From the NCBI RefSeq assembly GCF_900141755.1, contig NZ_LT670844.1, positions 4,154,001 through 4,218,000 on the forward strand: a stretch of DNA of 64,000 nucleotides, in the 5' to 3' direction. The stretch is from Bradyrhizobium lablabi (lineage in GTDB: Bacteria > Pseudomonadota > Alphaproteobacteria > Rhizobiales > Xanthobacteraceae). This document shows positions 55,054 to 64,000 of the stretch, piece by piece. The position numbers were made by a program, and so were the translations under genes. The notes beneath the pieces were generated by a model that was not told the DNA's origin, searched no databases, and saw nothing but the letters and a program-made list of their open reading frames with translations. Position 1 is the stretch's first letter; every line of letters begins with the position of its first letter.

Positions 55054-56897
55054 CAATACACCCTCGCCTTCGGCGGGATGTATTGAACGTCATTGGTCAT
55101 GGTGTAGTCGTGTACCGGGCGATAGTCGATCGAGGTCTTGCCGCCATCGTCGAGCCAGGCCAGCGTGTGCTTCATCCAGTTCTTGTCGTCGCGGTCGGGA
55201 AAATCCTCGCGCGCATGCGCGCCGCGGCTTTCCGAGCGGTTGGCGGCCGAATCCATCGTCACCACCGCCTGCACGATCAGATTGTCGAATTCCAGCGTCT
55301 CCACCAGATCGGAATTCCAGGTCAGCGAGCGGTCACTGACCGAGATGTCGCCGATGCCGCCATGCACCTTGTGAATCAGGTTCTGGCCCTCGTGCAGGAT
55401 CTCGCCGGTGCGGAATACCGCGCAATTGTTCTGCATCACGTGCTGCATGTTGTCGCGCAGTTTTGCCGTCGGCGTGCCGCCGGAAGCATGGCGGTAATGA
55501 TCGAGCCGCCCCAGCGCCTTGTCGGCGGAGCCGGCCGGCAATTCGGCCTGCTTGCCGTTCGCGGTCAGCTTCTCGGCGCAGCGCAAGGCCGCGGCGCGGC
55601 CGAACACGACGAGGTCGATCAGCGAATTGGAGCCGAGACGGTTGGCGCCATGCACGGAGACGCAAGCCGCTTCGCCGAGCGCCATCAGGCCGGGCACAAT
55701 GGCATTGTCGTCGCCGTTTCGTTTGGTCAGAACTTCGCCGTGATAATTGGTGGGAATGCCGCCCATGTTGTAATGCACCGTCGGCACGATCGGGATCGGC
55801 TCGCGCGTCACGTCGACATTGGCGAATATCCTCGCCGATTCGGAAATGCCCGGCAGCCGCTCGTGCAGCACTTTTGGATCGAGATGGTCGAGATGCAGGA
55901 AGATGTGGTCTTTCTTCTTGCCGACGCCGCGGCCTTCGCGGATTTCGATCGTCATCGCGCGCGACACCACGTCGCGTGACGCGAGGTCCTTGGCGGACGG
56001 CGCATAGCGCTCCATAAAGCGCTCACCTTCGGAATTGACGAGATAGCCGCCCTCGCCGCGCGCGCCCTCGGTGACGAGGCAGCCAGAGCCATAGATGCCG
56101 GTCGGGTGGAACTGAACGAATTCCATGTCCTGCAGCGGCAGCCCGGCGCGCAACGCCATGGCGCCGCCATCGCCGGTGCAGGTATGGGCGGAGGTGCAGG
56201 AGGCGTAGGCGCGGCCATAGCCGCCGGTGGCGAGGATGGTGGTTTGCGCGCGAAAACGATGCAGCGTGCCGTCGTCGAGTTTTAACGCGACCACGCCGCG
56301 GCAGGTGCCTTGGTCGTCCATGATCAGGTCGATGGCGAAAAATTCGATGTAGAATTCCGCGGAGTGGCGCAGCGCCTGGCCGTACATGGTGTGCAGCATG
56401 GCATGGCCGGTACGGTCGGCGGCGGCGCAGGTGCGCTGGGCCTGGCCCTTGCCGTAGTCCAGCGTCATGCCGCCGAACGGCCGCTGATAGATCTTGCCGT
56501 CCTCGGTGCGCGAGAACGGCACACCCCAATGTTCGAGCTCATAGACGGCTTCCGGCGCATTGCGCACCATGTATTCGATGGCGTCCTGATCGCCGAGCCA
56601 GTCCGACCCCTTGACGGTGTCGTACATGTGCCAGCGCCAGTCGTCCGGATGCATGTTGCCGAGCGAAGCCGAGATGCCGCCTTGGGCTGCAACGGTGTGC
56701 GAGCGGGTCGGAAACACTTTTGTGATGCAGGCGGTGCGCAGCCCCGCTTCGCTGCAGCCGACCACGGCGCGCAGCCCCGCGCCGCCGGCGCCGACCACGA
56801 CGACGTCGTAAGTGTGGTCCTCGATCGGATAGGCCTTGCCATTGGTGGCGGGACCACCAGAGCCGTTCGCGGCCTTGCCGTTGCCATCAGCGGCCAT
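55053..56897 (-). CDS. sdhA: Succinate dehydrogenase flavoprotein subunit
   Basis: 614 residues. It oxidises succinate to fumarate on covalently bound [18 protein letters not shown] binds FAD, and the histidine that carries it lies in [18 protein letters not shown]. Active-site blocks include [32 protein letters not shown] and [28 protein letters not shown]. The N-terminal ~20 residues are Gly/Asn-rich and not part of the fold. It begins 3 nt after sdhD and overlaps the downstream exported-protein gene. Confidence 0.97.
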   Translation of the reverse strand: MAADGNGKAANGSGGPATNGKAYPIEDHTYDVVVVGAGGAGLRAVVGCSEAGLRTACITKVFPTRSHTVAAQGGISASLGNMHPDDWRWHMYDTVKGSDWLGDQDAIEYMVRNAPEAVYELEHWGVPFSRTEDGKIYQRPFGGMTLDYGKGQAQRTCAAADRTGHAMLHTMYGQALRHSAEFYIEFFAIDLIMDDQGTCRGVVALKLDDGTLHRFRAQTTILATGGYGRAYASCTSAHTCTGDGGAMALRAGLPLQDMEFVQFHPTGIYGSGCLVTEGARGEGGYLVNSEGERFMERYAPSAKDLASRDVVSRAMTIEIREGRGVGKKKDHIFLHLDHLDPKVLHERLPGISESARIFANVDVTREPIPIVPTVHYNMGGIPTNYHGEVLTKRNGDDNAIVPGLMALGEAACVSVHGANRLGSNSLIDLVVFGRAAALRCAEKLTANGKQAELPAGSADKALGRLDHYRHASGGTPTAKLRDNMQHVMQNNCAVFRTGEILHEGQNLIHKVHGGIGDISVSDRSLTWNSDLVETLEFDNLIVQAVVTMDSAANRSESRGAHAREDFPDRDDKNWMKHTLAWLDDGGKTSIDYRPVHDYTMTNDVQYIPPKARVY

Positions 56898-56900
56898 GCG

Positions 56901-57308
56901 CTAAACTCCCGATGACAGTTTTAAAATCGCGTAGATCGAGGCCAGCGCGACTGCGACCGCGAAGAAATTATTGGCCATCACGGCGGCGAGCTTGAGCTTC
57001 TCGTTATGCACATAGTCCTCGATCACCACCTGCATGCCGATCTTCATGTGCCAGGCGCTGGCGATGATGAACAAAAGCAGGATGATGGCGACCAGCGGCG
57101 AGCCCAGGACCTGCTTGGCGAAGGCCTGGTTGCGGCCGAGCAGCATCATCACCACCACGATCACCGGCAGGATCAACAGCACCATCGCCACCGCGGTGAG
57201 GCGCTGGCGCCAGAAATCCGAGGTGCCGGAATGCGAGGCGCCGAGATAGCGCACGCGCGAGAGCGGAGTGCGCATGGTCTTCGGGGCAGCGGTTTCGTGT
57301 GCGCTCAT
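56901..57308 (-). CDS. sdhD: Succinate dehydrogenase membrane anchor subunit
   Basis: 135 residues, with three membrane helices (about 35-58, 72-95 and 108-130). [15 protein letters not shown] and [18 protein letters not shown] carry the quinone-site arginine region and a likely haem/quinone-site histidine. Its ATG overlaps the sdhC stop (ATGA). I dropped an 11-residue upstream extension because the coupled ATG fits better. Confidence 0.93.
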   Translation of the reverse strand: MSAHETAAPKTMRTPLSRVRYLGASHSGTSDFWRQRLTAVAMVLLILPVIVVVMMLLGRNQAFAKQVLGSPLVAIILLLFIIASAWHMKIGMQVVIEDYVHNEKLKLAAVMANNFFAVAVALASIYAILKLSSGV

Positions 57309-57703
57309 CGTCCGCCTCCGATCGCGTAGGCCGCGATCCACAACAGCACCGTCAGCGAAATGCCGCCGATCAGGGCGGCCCAGGTCAGCGCTTCACGCTC
57401 GTTCGGCTTGAAGCCGTAACCCAGATCCCAGACGAAATGCCTGATGCCAGAGAGTAGATGATGCATCAGCGCCCAAGTGTAGCCGAACACGATCAATCGG
57501 CCGAAGAAGCCGGTGGTAAAGGCCTGCACATTGGCGTAGGCGGCCGGCCCGGAGGCGGCTGCGATCAGCCACCACGCCAGCAACAGAGTACCGAAATACA
57601 GCGCGACGCCGGTGGCGCGATGGACGATGGAAAGCGCCATCGTCAGGGTCCAGCGGTAGGTCTGCAAGTGAGGCGAAAGCGGTCGTTCGATCCTGGCGGT
57701 CAT
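57305..57703 (-). CDS. sdhC: Succinate dehydrogenase cytochrome b556 subunit
   Basis: 132 residues, three membrane helices. [41 protein letters not shown] contains the conserved SPH and HRxTG motifs, and [16 protein letters not shown] the haem-binding histidine. First gene of the operon sdhC-sdhD-sdhA-X-sdhB; the promoter lies in the 348 bp shared with the divergent binding-protein genes. Confidence 0.95.
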   Translation of the reverse strand: MTARIERPLSPHLQTYRWTLTMALSIVHRATGVALYFGTLLLAWWLIAAASGPAAYANVQAFTTGFFGRLIVFGYTWALMHHLLSGIRHFVWDLGYGFKPNEREALTWAALIGGISLTVLLWIAAYAIGGGR

Positions 57704-58051
57704 CGGCGGCTTTGACGGTTGGCGGGCCCGCGCTGGGACCCCTCGGGGATCGCAAAAGATAAATCCTATTTACGAAGTCGAAACAGCCAGCGCAACGGCG
57801 AAAATCGACAATTGCGAACCAAGGTTCACATCTATGGATGAGGCTTGCAATTGCGGCCATTGACAAGGTCTGATGCCGCTGATGGCTGGTATACCTGAAG
57901 CACGATTCATGAACGGATGTCTGGGCTGCTCGGACTGGCTTCGCTTCGGATGGCCGGGGGCGCGAGGCCTGGATTTCTCGCCGGGCGGTTCGTTGAAATC
58001 CGGGGTGATTTGGATGAATGTCGCCGGGCATTGGGATGGACGGGGATATTG
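57704..58051. other. Divergent promoter region of sdhC and the binding-protein genes
   Basis: About 350 bp. A TTGACA at 57860 and a palindromic GGTATACC at 57888-57895 stand out, but their 24-bp spacing does not make a normal promoter. The rest, including a weakly open frame running into the first binding protein, shows nothing I can support. Confidence 0.45.
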
Positions 58052-59038
58052 ATGCAACGGCGCGGGTTCATCCTGGCTCTGGGCGGCGCAGCGGTCGCAT
58101 GGCCGAGCGCGGCCCGCGCGCAAAAGGCAAAACCTGTGATCGCCATCCTCGGCAGCGGCGCCGAGGATGCCAGCTCCAGCAGGCTGCAGATGTCTTTGCT
58201 CGACGCCGGGATGCGCGAACTCGGTCTGGTCCAGGGACAGGATTATTTGTTCGAGACCCGTTGGGCTGGCAGCGACGCAAGCCGATTTGCGCCCCTTGCG
58301 GCCGAATTGCTGGCGTTCCATCCAAGCGCCGTGGTCGTGTCCACCAATCTCGCGGCACTGGCCGTGCAGAAGCTGTCGCGGACGGTCCCCATCATTGGCA
58401 CCGGCCTGAATACGCCGGTGGCCATAGGCCTTGTCGAGAGCCTCGCCCGTCCCGGCGGAAATATCACGGGCGTCGCCACCATGTCGGAAGACCTCGAGCT
58501 CAAACTGTTTGAAATGATGCGCGAGACGATCCCCGGCATTCGTCGTGTCATGGTGTTCACCAACCCGTCCAATCCGTCTACTCAGGCCATGCTCGACTTG
58601 CTGAAGGATCCCGCTGAAAAACAGCGGATTGCAATCGATGTGGCACGCGTCAGCGCGCCTGCCGATCTCGAGGCGGCCTTTGCCGAGATGTCGCGACAGC
58701 CTCCCGGCGCGGTGATCGTGCTGAGTGACAACAGCGTGTTTGCGCTGGCCGACCGCATCACCGCGCAGGCGCTGGCGTTGCGGGTGCCGACATTCGGAAC
58801 CTTCGCGCGGCCGTTTGCGCAGGCCGGCGCGCTATTGACTTATTCCCGCGATCCCAGGGAGGCGTTTCAGGGCGTAGCGCGTCTTTTGAAGAAAATCCTC
58901 GACGGCGCCAATCCCGCCGAGCTTCCCTTCGAGCAGCCGACCAAGTTCAACCTGTTCGTCAATCTCAAGACCGCAAAAGCGCTCGGCATCGAGATTCCGC
59001 CGGCGCTGCTCGCGACCGCCGACGAGGTGATCGAATGA
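58052..59038 (+). CDS. ABC-type substrate-binding protein (PF04392-like), copy 1 of 3
   Basis: 328 residues. The N-terminus MQRRGFILALGGAAVAW with a twin arginine and ...ARAQ suggests Tat- or Sec-type export. The remainder is a two-lobed periplasmic-binding fold of the ABC_sub_bind family (PVIAILGSGAED, GLVESLARPGGNITGVATM, FVNLKTAKALGIEIPPALLATADEVIE). Related proteins bind small ligands such as amino acids. The stop overlaps the next paralog as ATGA. No permease or ATPase gene is present. Confidence 0.85.
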   Translation: MQRRGFILALGGAAVAWPSAARAQKAKPVIAILGSGAEDASSSRLQMSLLDAGMRELGLVQGQDYLFETRWAGSDASRFAPLAAELLAFHPSAVVVSTNLAALAVQKLSRTVPIIGTGLNTPVAIGLVESLARPGGNITGVATMSEDLELKLFEMMRETIPGIRRVMVFTNPSNPSTQAMLDLLKDPAEKQRIAIDVARVSAPADLEAAFAEMSRQPPGAVIVLSDNSVFALADRITAQALALRVPTFGTFARPFAQAGALLTYSRDPREAFQGVARLLKKILDGANPAELPFEQPTKFNLFVNLKTAKALGIEIPPALLATADEVIE

Positions 59039-60027
59039 GGCGGCGGGCGTTCATATTGGCGCTTGGCGGTGCCGCGGCGTCGCTGCCGTTCGTCGCGCAC
59101 GCGCAAGCGACCAACGGCGTGCGGAAGGTCGGCGTATTGTTGTCGGGCGTAGAAAGCGATCCCGACAGTCAGGTACGCATCACGGCGTTCCGCCGGGGTT
59201 TTGCGGAGCTCGGCTGGAAGGAAGGCGAGAATGTCCACATCGAATACCGCTGGTCGGCCGGCAACAGCGACCTCATCCGAAAATATGCGGAAGAAGTGGT
59301 GGCGCTTAAGCCTGACGTGATCGTGGCCAACAGCACGCCTGTCATCGCGATGCTAAAAAGCATGACCAATTCGATCCCGGTCGTCATTGCACTCGCGACC
59401 GATCCGGTCGGCCTTGGCCATGTCGAGAGCCTGTCGCGTCCGGGTGGCAATTTTACCGGCTTTACCTTCATCGATCCGGCATTGATCGGAAAATGGATCG
59501 GATTGCTCCGGGAGATCACGCCCAATGTCGCCCGCGCCGGGCTGCTGTTCGATCCGAGCACGACGCCTTTCTATCCCCGCTGGATTCGTGAGATCGAAGC
59601 CGCCCATCAATCGGGAACGACGGAACTCGTTGCTATGCCGGTGCACAGCAATGACGAAATGGCAGTGGCCATCGCCGCGCTGGCGCAGAGGCCGGATAGC
59701 TGCCTGATGATCGGGCCTGACCCGTTCAACGTCGTTCGGATCAAACAGATTGCGCAGCTCGCCGCGCAAAACCGGTTGCCCGCGATTTCGGTGTACCGGC
59801 CGTTCGCTGACGAGGGTGGACTGATGTCGTACGGACCGGATACCGCGGATATTTTTCGGCGTTCCGCCGGATATGTCGATCGCATTCTAAAAGGAGCTAA
59901 TCCAGCCGACCTTCCCGTGCAGCAGCCGGACAAGTTTGAATTCGTCGTCAACCTGAAGGCTGCCAAGGCGCTTGGTCTAACTGTGCCGCCGATGCTGCTC
60001 GCCACCGCCGACGAGGTGATCGAATGA
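59035..60027 (+). CDS. ABC-type substrate-binding protein (PF04392-like), copy 2 of 3
   Basis: 330 residues. The signal MRRRAFILALGGAAASLPFVAHAQ is a near copy of those of its neighbours. The binding fold shows VGVLLSGVESDPDSQVRITAFRRGFAELGWKEGENVHIEYRW, SLSRPGGNFTGFTF and the same C-terminal NLKAAKALGLTVPPMLLATADEVIE. It overlaps both neighbours by ATGA, so the three genes are one translationally coupled operon. Confidence 0.88.
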   Translation: MRRRAFILALGGAAASLPFVAHAQATNGVRKVGVLLSGVESDPDSQVRITAFRRGFAELGWKEGENVHIEYRWSAGNSDLIRKYAEEVVALKPDVIVANSTPVIAMLKSMTNSIPVVIALATDPVGLGHVESLSRPGGNFTGFTFIDPALIGKWIGLLREITPNVARAGLLFDPSTTPFYPRWIREIEAAHQSGTTELVAMPVHSNDEMAVAIAALAQRPDSCLMIGPDPFNVVRIKQIAQLAAQNRLPAISVYRPFADEGGLMSYGPDTADIFRRSAGYVDRILKGANPADLPVQQPDKFEFVVNLKAAKALGLTVPPMLLATADEVIE

Positions 60028-61007
60028 AGCGTCGCGCGTTCATTCTCGCTCTTGGCGGTGCGGCGGCAAGTGTGTCGCTCGCCGCGCGCGCGCAGCAGGC
60101 AGACTCCGCCACTATCGGATTCCTGCACAGCGGTTTGCGCGACGATCAAGTCAGCCTGGCAAACGCCACGCGCGCGGGTCTCAGGGAGCAGGGATATGTG
60201 GAAGGCCAGAATCTCAAGATCGAATATCGCTGGGCCGAGGGGCAATATGACAAGCTGCCGGCCATGGCGGCGGAGCTAGTTGACCGCCGCGTTGCCCTGA
60301 TTATCGCGGCCGGCGGCAGCGATCCGGCGCGGGCGGCCAAAAACGCTACATCCACAATTCCCATCGTCTTTGTCAGCGCCGCCGACCCGGTCCGGACCGG
60401 CCTCGTCGGCAGCCTCAACCGGCCCGAGGCCAACGTTACCGGCATTAGCATGGTCGGGGCGGCGCTGGAAGCCAAGCGGCTTGAGCTGTTGCACGAGATG
60501 CTGCCGCAGGCATCCGCCGTCGGCGTCCTCATCAATCCAAAATATCCGGACGCCAAGACGCAGGCGCAGGAAGTCGACCAGGCTACGGCAAGGCTCGGCG
60601 TGAAGACGACAGTCTTGAACGCCAGCACTGAAGCGGAAATCGATGCCGCCTTTGCGAGGTTCGCGCAGCAAAAGGTCGGCGCCGTGCTCGCGTGCAATGA
60701 TCCGTTCTTCGGCTCCGACCGCGAGCACATTGCTGTACTCGCGCTGCGCCACCGGTTGCCCGCGATGTCGTTCCGCCGCGAATTCCCGGAAGTCGGCGGC
60801 CTGCTCAGTTATGGGGCGCGCTTCGAGGAAGGTTACCGCCAGGCGGGCATTTATGCCGGCCGGATATTGAAGGGTGCAAAGACCAACGATCTTCCGGTGA
60901 CGCAGCCGACCAAATTCGAAATGGTCATCAATCTAAAGACCGCAAAGGCCATCGGGCTTGCGATCTCAGAATCCTTCCTGCTGCGTGCGGATGAGGTGAT
61001 CGAATAA
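60024..61007 (+). CDS. ABC-type substrate-binding protein (PF04392-like), copy 3 of 3
   Basis: 327 residues. The signal MKRRAFILALGGAAASVSLAARAQ matches copy 2 almost exactly, while the mature part is clearly diverged (SLNRPEANVTGISM, SAVGVLINPKYPDAKTQAQEV, NLKTAKAIGLAISESFLLRADEVIE). The pocket may therefore differ from copies 1 and 2. A half palindromic repeat follows 40 bp downstream. Confidence 0.88.
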   Translation: MKRRAFILALGGAAASVSLAARAQQADSATIGFLHSGLRDDQVSLANATRAGLREQGYVEGQNLKIEYRWAEGQYDKLPAMAAELVDRRVALIIAAGGSDPARAAKNATSTIPIVFVSAADPVRTGLVGSLNRPEANVTGISMVGAALEAKRLELLHEMLPQASAVGVLINPKYPDAKTQAQEVDQATARLGVKTTVLNASTEAEIDAAFARFAQQKVGAVLACNDPFFGSDREHIAVLALRHRLPAMSFRREFPEVGGLLSYGARFEEGYRQAGIYAGRILKGAKTNDLPVTQPTKFEMVINLKTAKAIGLAISESFLLRADEVIE

Positions 61008-61048
61008 AAACAGGTCTACGTCGTCCGGCGAGCGCGTCCTGTCCGTTA

Positions 61049-61079
61049 TTGCTTCTTCGCTTCGCCCCCTCGCAATGAC
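61049..61079. repeat. Half copy of the GTCATTGCGAG palindromic repeat
   Basis: TTGCTTCTTCGCTTCGCCCC followed by CTCGCAATGAC matches the right arm of the 3424 and 30442 repeats; no matching left arm is present, so it looks truncated. Confidence 0.6.
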
Positions 61080-61128
61080 GGGCATGAGCGAGCGTAGCCG
61101 GATGGAGACTTTCGCGCAGACGACGGCG

Positions 61129-62643
61129 CTACTTCGAATAAATCTTCGCGTAGGTATCGCGCAAAATATTCTTCTGCACCTTGCCCATGGCGTTGCGCGG
61201 GAGTTCGTCGACCACGATCACCCGCTTCGGCATCTTGAATTTTGCCAGCCGCCCGTCGAGCGCCTTCAGCACCATGGGTTCATCGACTTGCGCGCCCTTG
61301 TCGCAGACCACCACGGCGGTGACGCCCTCGCCGAAATCAGCATGCGGCACGCCGATCACAGCCGATTCGATCACGCCCGGCATGGCGTCGATCTCGCTCT
61401 CGATTTCCTTGGGGTAGACGTTGAAGCCGCCGGATATCACGAGGTCCTTGCCGCGGCCGAGAATGTGCACATAGCCCTTGCCGTCGATCTTGCCGAGATC
61501 GCCGGTAATGAAAAAACCGTCGTCGCGGAATTCGGCTTTTGTCTTTTCCGGCATCCGCCAATAGCCTTTGAAGACATTGGGTCCCTTGACCTCGATCATC
61601 CCGATGGTCTCGCGCGGCAATTCCTTGCCGGTTTCCGGATCGGTGACGCGCACGGCCACGCCAGGCAGCGCGTGGCCGACCGCGCCGGGCACGCGGTCGC
61701 CATTATAGGGATTGGAGGTGTTCATATTGGTCTCGGTCATGCCGTAGCGCTCGAGCACGGCGTGGCCGGTGCGCGCCGCCCATTCGCGATGGGTATCGGC
61801 GAGCAGCGGCGCCGAGCCGGAAACGAACAGCCGCATGTGTTTTGTCGTCTCCTTGCTCAGCGCCGGGCTTTGCAAGAGCCGCGTATAAAACGTCGGCACG
61901 CCCATCAGCACGGTGGCGCGCGCCATCAATTTGATAATCGCCTCTGGATCGAATTTCGGCAGGAAGATCATCGCGGCGCGGGCGAACAGCGTGACGTTGC
62001 TGGCCACGAACAATCCGTGGGTGTGATAGATCGGCAGCGCGTGGATCAGCACGTCGTTTTTCGTAAAACCCCAATAGTCGACGAGCGTCAGCGAATTCGA
62101 CGCCAGATTATCGTGGGTCAGCATCGCACCCTTGGAGCGCCCGGTGGTGCCGGACGTGTAGAGGATCGCGGCGAGGTCGTCGTTGCCGCGCGCGACGGTC
62201 GCGAATGCCGGGCTCGACTTGGCTGCGGCTTCCGTCAGCGTACCCTTGCCGTCGGCGCCGAGTGTCTCGACCTTGGCACCGACTTTTGCGGCGATCGCAC
62301 CGATGCCACTGGCCTTGGACGGATCGCACACCACCACCGACGGTTCTGCGTCAGTGATAAAATATTCAAGTTCGTGGAGCGTATAGGCGGTGTTGAGCGG
62401 CAGATACACCGCACCGGCGCGGACCGCGGCGAGATAGAGCACGAGCCCCGGTACAGACTTCTCGGTTTGCGCCGCAACGCGGTCGCCGGGCTTGACGCCG
62501 CGGTCGACCAGCACATTCGCCATCTGACCGGTGCGGGCGAGGAGATCGCCATAGCTGATGCGTTGCCCGTCCAGCGTCTCGATCGCGAGCCGGGCTGGAT
62601 CGTCGAGATCGTCGAACAGGCGGGAGAACAGATTGGCGTTCAT
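61129..62643 (-). CDS. matB: Malonyl-CoA synthetase (malonate--CoA ligase)
   Basis: About 504 residues. It ligates malonate to CoA with ATP. ILYTSGTTGRSKGAMLTHDN is the adenylate P-loop, YGMTETNMNTSNPY motif A5, ITGDLGKIDGKGYVHILGRGKDLVISGGFNVYPKEIE the hinge, and PRNAMGKVQKN the C-terminal catalytic lysine. From memory the sequence is very close to Rhodopseudomonas palustris MatB, whose N-terminus matches MNANLFSRLFD; an ATG eight codons upstream is the alternative. No malonyl-CoA decarboxylase (matA) lies beside it; an SDR diverges from it. Confidence 0.93.
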   Translation of the reverse strand: MNANLFSRLFDDLDDPARLAIETLDGQRISYGDLLARTGQMANVLVDRGVKPGDRVAAQTEKSVPGLVLYLAAVRAGAVYLPLNTAYTLHELEYFITDAEPSVVVCDPSKASGIGAIAAKVGAKVETLGADGKGTLTEAAAKSSPAFATVARGNDDLAAILYTSGTTGRSKGAMLTHDNLASNSLTLVDYWGFTKNDVLIHALPIYHTHGLFVASNVTLFARAAMIFLPKFDPEAIIKLMARATVLMGVPTFYTRLLQSPALSKETTKHMRLFVSGSAPLLADTHREWAARTGHAVLERYGMTETNMNTSNPYNGDRVPGAVGHALPGVAVRVTDPETGKELPRETIGMIEVKGPNVFKGYWRMPEKTKAEFRDDGFFITGDLGKIDGKGYVHILGRGKDLVISGGFNVYPKEIESEIDAMPGVIESAVIGVPHADFGEGVTAVVVCDKGAQVDEPMVLKALDGRLAKFKMPKRVIVVDELPRNAMGKVQKNILRDTYAKIYSK

Positions 62644-62765
62644 GATGGTCTTCTGGGGCGCGTTCATGCATCATTCCGGGGCGGCCGAGTCCAATAGAAG
62701 TCCAATAGGCCGCATAGCTTTTAGATAGCAAGAACGCCCTTCAGAAAGCAACGGAGACAGTTTGC

Positions 62766-63527
62766 ATGTCAAATAATGGGAAACGCGTGGCCTGGGTGAC
62801 CGGCGGCGGCAGCGGGATCGGCGAGGCCGGGGCGGAAGCGCTCGCCGCCGACGGCTGGACAGTGGTTGTTTCGGGGCGCCGAAAGGACGCGCTGGACGCG
62901 GTGGTGGCGAAAATCACCAAAAACGGTGGCAAGGCCGAGGCGATGGCGCTGGATGTCAGCGTGGCCGCCGACGTCAGCAAGGCCGTGGAGGACATTCTCA
63001 AGCGTCACGGTCGCATCGATGTCTTGGTTAACAGCGCCGGCGTCAATGTGCCGAAGCGCAGCTGGGCCGACATGGAACTGGAGGGCTGGAACCAGCTCGT
63101 CGATATCAATCTCAATGGCGTCTTGTATTGCATGCGCGCGGTGCTGCCGGCGATGCGCCGGCAAAAGGACGGCTGCATCATCAACGTCGCGTCCTGGGCC
63201 GGCCGCCACGTCTCTAAGATGCCGGGCCCGGCCTATACCACGACCAAACATGCGGTGCTGGCGCTGACCCATTCCTTCAACATGGACGAATGCGTCAATG
63301 GCTTGCGCGCGTGTTGTTTGTCACCGGGCGAGGTGGCGACGCCGATCCTAAAACTGCGGCCGGTGGTGCCGAGCGAAGAGGAGCAGGCGCGGATGCTGCA
63401 ACCCGAAGATTGCGGCCGTACCATCGCCTTCGTCGCCAGCATGCCGTCGCGGGTCTGCATCAACGAGATACTGATCAGCCCGACCTGGAACAGGGGATTT
63501 ATCCAGACGCCGCATAGCCGGGATTAA
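62766..63527 (+). CDS. Short-chain dehydrogenase/reductase (SDR)
   Basis: A 253-residue classical SDR. TGGGSGIGEAGAEAL binds NAD(P), NSAGVN is the NNAG equivalent with Ser in the second position, NVASWAG carries the catalytic serine and YTTTKHA the Tyr/Lys pair. VNGLRACCLSPGEVATPIL follows. Substrate unknown. It diverges from matB across about 120 bp, so the two may share control; a role in malonate or related acid metabolism is only suggested by position. Confidence 0.88.
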   Translation: MSNNGKRVAWVTGGGSGIGEAGAEALAADGWTVVVSGRRKDALDAVVAKITKNGGKAEAMALDVSVAADVSKAVEDILKRHGRIDVLVNSAGVNVPKRSWADMELEGWNQLVDINLNGVLYCMRAVLPAMRRQKDGCIINVASWAGRHVSKMPGPAYTTTKHAVLALTHSFNMDECVNGLRACCLSPGEVATPILKLRPVVPSEEEQARMLQPEDCGRTIAFVASMPSRVCINEILISPTWNRGFIQTPHSRD

Positions 63528-63530
63528 CTC

Positions 63531-63648
63531 GTCATTGCGAGCCAACGGGTCGGCGCGAAGCGCCGCCCGATGACAGGCTCCGCCAAGCAATCCATAGTCC
63601 CGCGCGAGAGGTATGGATTGCTTCGTCGCAAGCGCTCCTCGCAATGAC
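63531..63648. repeat. Palindromic repeat, GTCATTGCGAG family, long form
   Basis: GTCATTGCGAGCC and GCTCCTCGCAATGAC form the outer arms; AAGCAATCCATAG and TATGGATTGCTT the inner arms. An extra 30-bp insert (GGGTCGGCGCGAAGCGCCG...) in the left half gives a third hairpin that the 3424 copy lacks. Confidence 0.75.
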
Positions 63649-63844
63649 GGGGAGGAGCCCCCACGGCCCTCCCCAAAAATAGTTTCAAACATCACGATAA
63701 ATTATCCGCCGAAACCACCCGGAAAACCTCCCGTAGCTCAGGCCAATGGCGACGCAGACTGATCATCACGACAGCCCGCGTCGTTGTTGCCCCTCATCGC
63801 CGGTGGATGTCCGCCGGTAACCTCAATTCATCGGGAGACGATCC

Positions 63845-64000
63845 ATGTCCAAGCGTATTGCATTCTTGACTGCCGCCGCGCTCAGTGCGCTCGCCCTCAC
63901 CGCCACCATCGTTGCGCCCGTCAGCGCGCAGGAAAAGACCGTGATGGTCGGCGGCGCCGCGATGTTCCCCTCCAAGAACATCATCCAGAACGCGGTTAAT
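63845..64000 (+). CDS. Fasciclin (FAS1) domain protein, N-terminal part
   Basis: 52 residues before the window ends. A signal peptide (MSKRIAFLTAAALSALALTATIVAPVSAQ) precedes EKTVMVGGAAMFPSKNIIQNAVN, the opening of a single-domain bacterial fasciclin protein, probably periplasmic or surface-associated in adhesion. GGGAGACG lies upstream of the ATG. The remainder lies outside the window. Confidence 0.8.
   Translation, partial: MSKRIAFLTAAALSALALTATIVAPVSAQEKTVMVGGAAMFPSKNIIQNAVN

Noticed and set aside
57860..57895. TTGACA...TATACC promoter for the binding-protein operon
   Set aside because: The spacing is 24 bp, too long for a sigma70 promoter.
61075..62697. 540-codon plus-strand frame across matB, and similar long antisense frames across acs (33305-34723) and the OmpA gene (51599-52096)
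   Set aside because: All are shadows of strongly supported genes on the other strand; the Gly-rich one simply reflects the proline codons of the OmpA arm.
63649..63844. EcfG-type stress promoter upstream of the fasciclin gene
   Set aside because: A GGAAA motif is present, but no CGTT lies at the required 16-18 bp spacing.

Overview
The window is one stretch of chromosome from a high-GC alphaproteobacterium, most likely Bradyrhizobium or a close relative (Rhodopseudomonas/Afipia group). I infer this from the protein families: a MatB very like the R. palustris enzyme, a heme block with an alphaproteobacterial mitofilin, and a DUF5939-type cyclase. Several families of palindromic intergenic repeats that I remember as typical of these genomes agree with it. 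No database search was run. I found no transposase, integrase, phage gene or CRISPR array, so most of the window looks like core or stable accessory chromosome.

Layout. 0-10 kb: typA; a flavin amine oxidase; a leftward four-gene membrane/redox operon (hydrolase, DUF2269, SDR-DoxX, DCC thiol protein); a GNAT enzyme; ppa; the yggT-DUF167-folD operon; tRNA-Ala(CGC). 10-23 kb: mixed metabolism (enoyl-CoA hydratase family, NTF2-like, GATase, SDR, TerB-like, class III cyclase, P450, Tat hydrolase, MFS exporter), two small exported Cys-rich proteins and a polysaccharide deacetylase. 23-32 kb: tRNA-Thr(CGT); hemD-mitofilin-hemY; the divergent tsaD and gpsA; an EVE protein; a hairpin-rich non-coding element; topoisomerase IB. 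32-41 kb: acs, an L,D-transpeptidase, an SDHAF4-like assembly factor, rsmB, a heparinase-like protein and purH. 41-50 kb: a vanillate O-demethylase operon (vanA-gntR-vanB) with two identical operator-like palindromes, two MFS transporters, ggt and an SDR. 50-58 kb: a proline-rich OmpA protein, VOC and FkbM proteins, and sdhCDA-X-sdhB. 58-64 kb: three tandem orphan substrate-binding proteins, matB with a divergent SDR, and the start of a fasciclin-domain protein.

How the genes work together. The clearest physiological units are succinate dehydrogenase (sdhCDAB, with an SDHAF4-like flavinylation factor about 18 kb away), late heme synthesis joined to a membrane-shaping mitofilin, acyl-CoA supply (acs, matB) and aromatic O-demethylation (vanAB with its own GntR/FCD regulator).

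The observations I would check first are: an unrecognised six-cysteine exported protein of lower GC translationally coupled between sdhA and sdhB; the two 10-bp operators 63 bp apart around a TATAAT box upstream of vanA; the hairpin-string element at 30.57-31.06 kb, bordered by what looks like a relic 3' end of a topoisomerase IB gene and by a four-copy 15-bp tandem repeat; three overlapping substrate-binding proteins with no transporter; and a pair of small exported proteins sharing one four-cysteine spacing.
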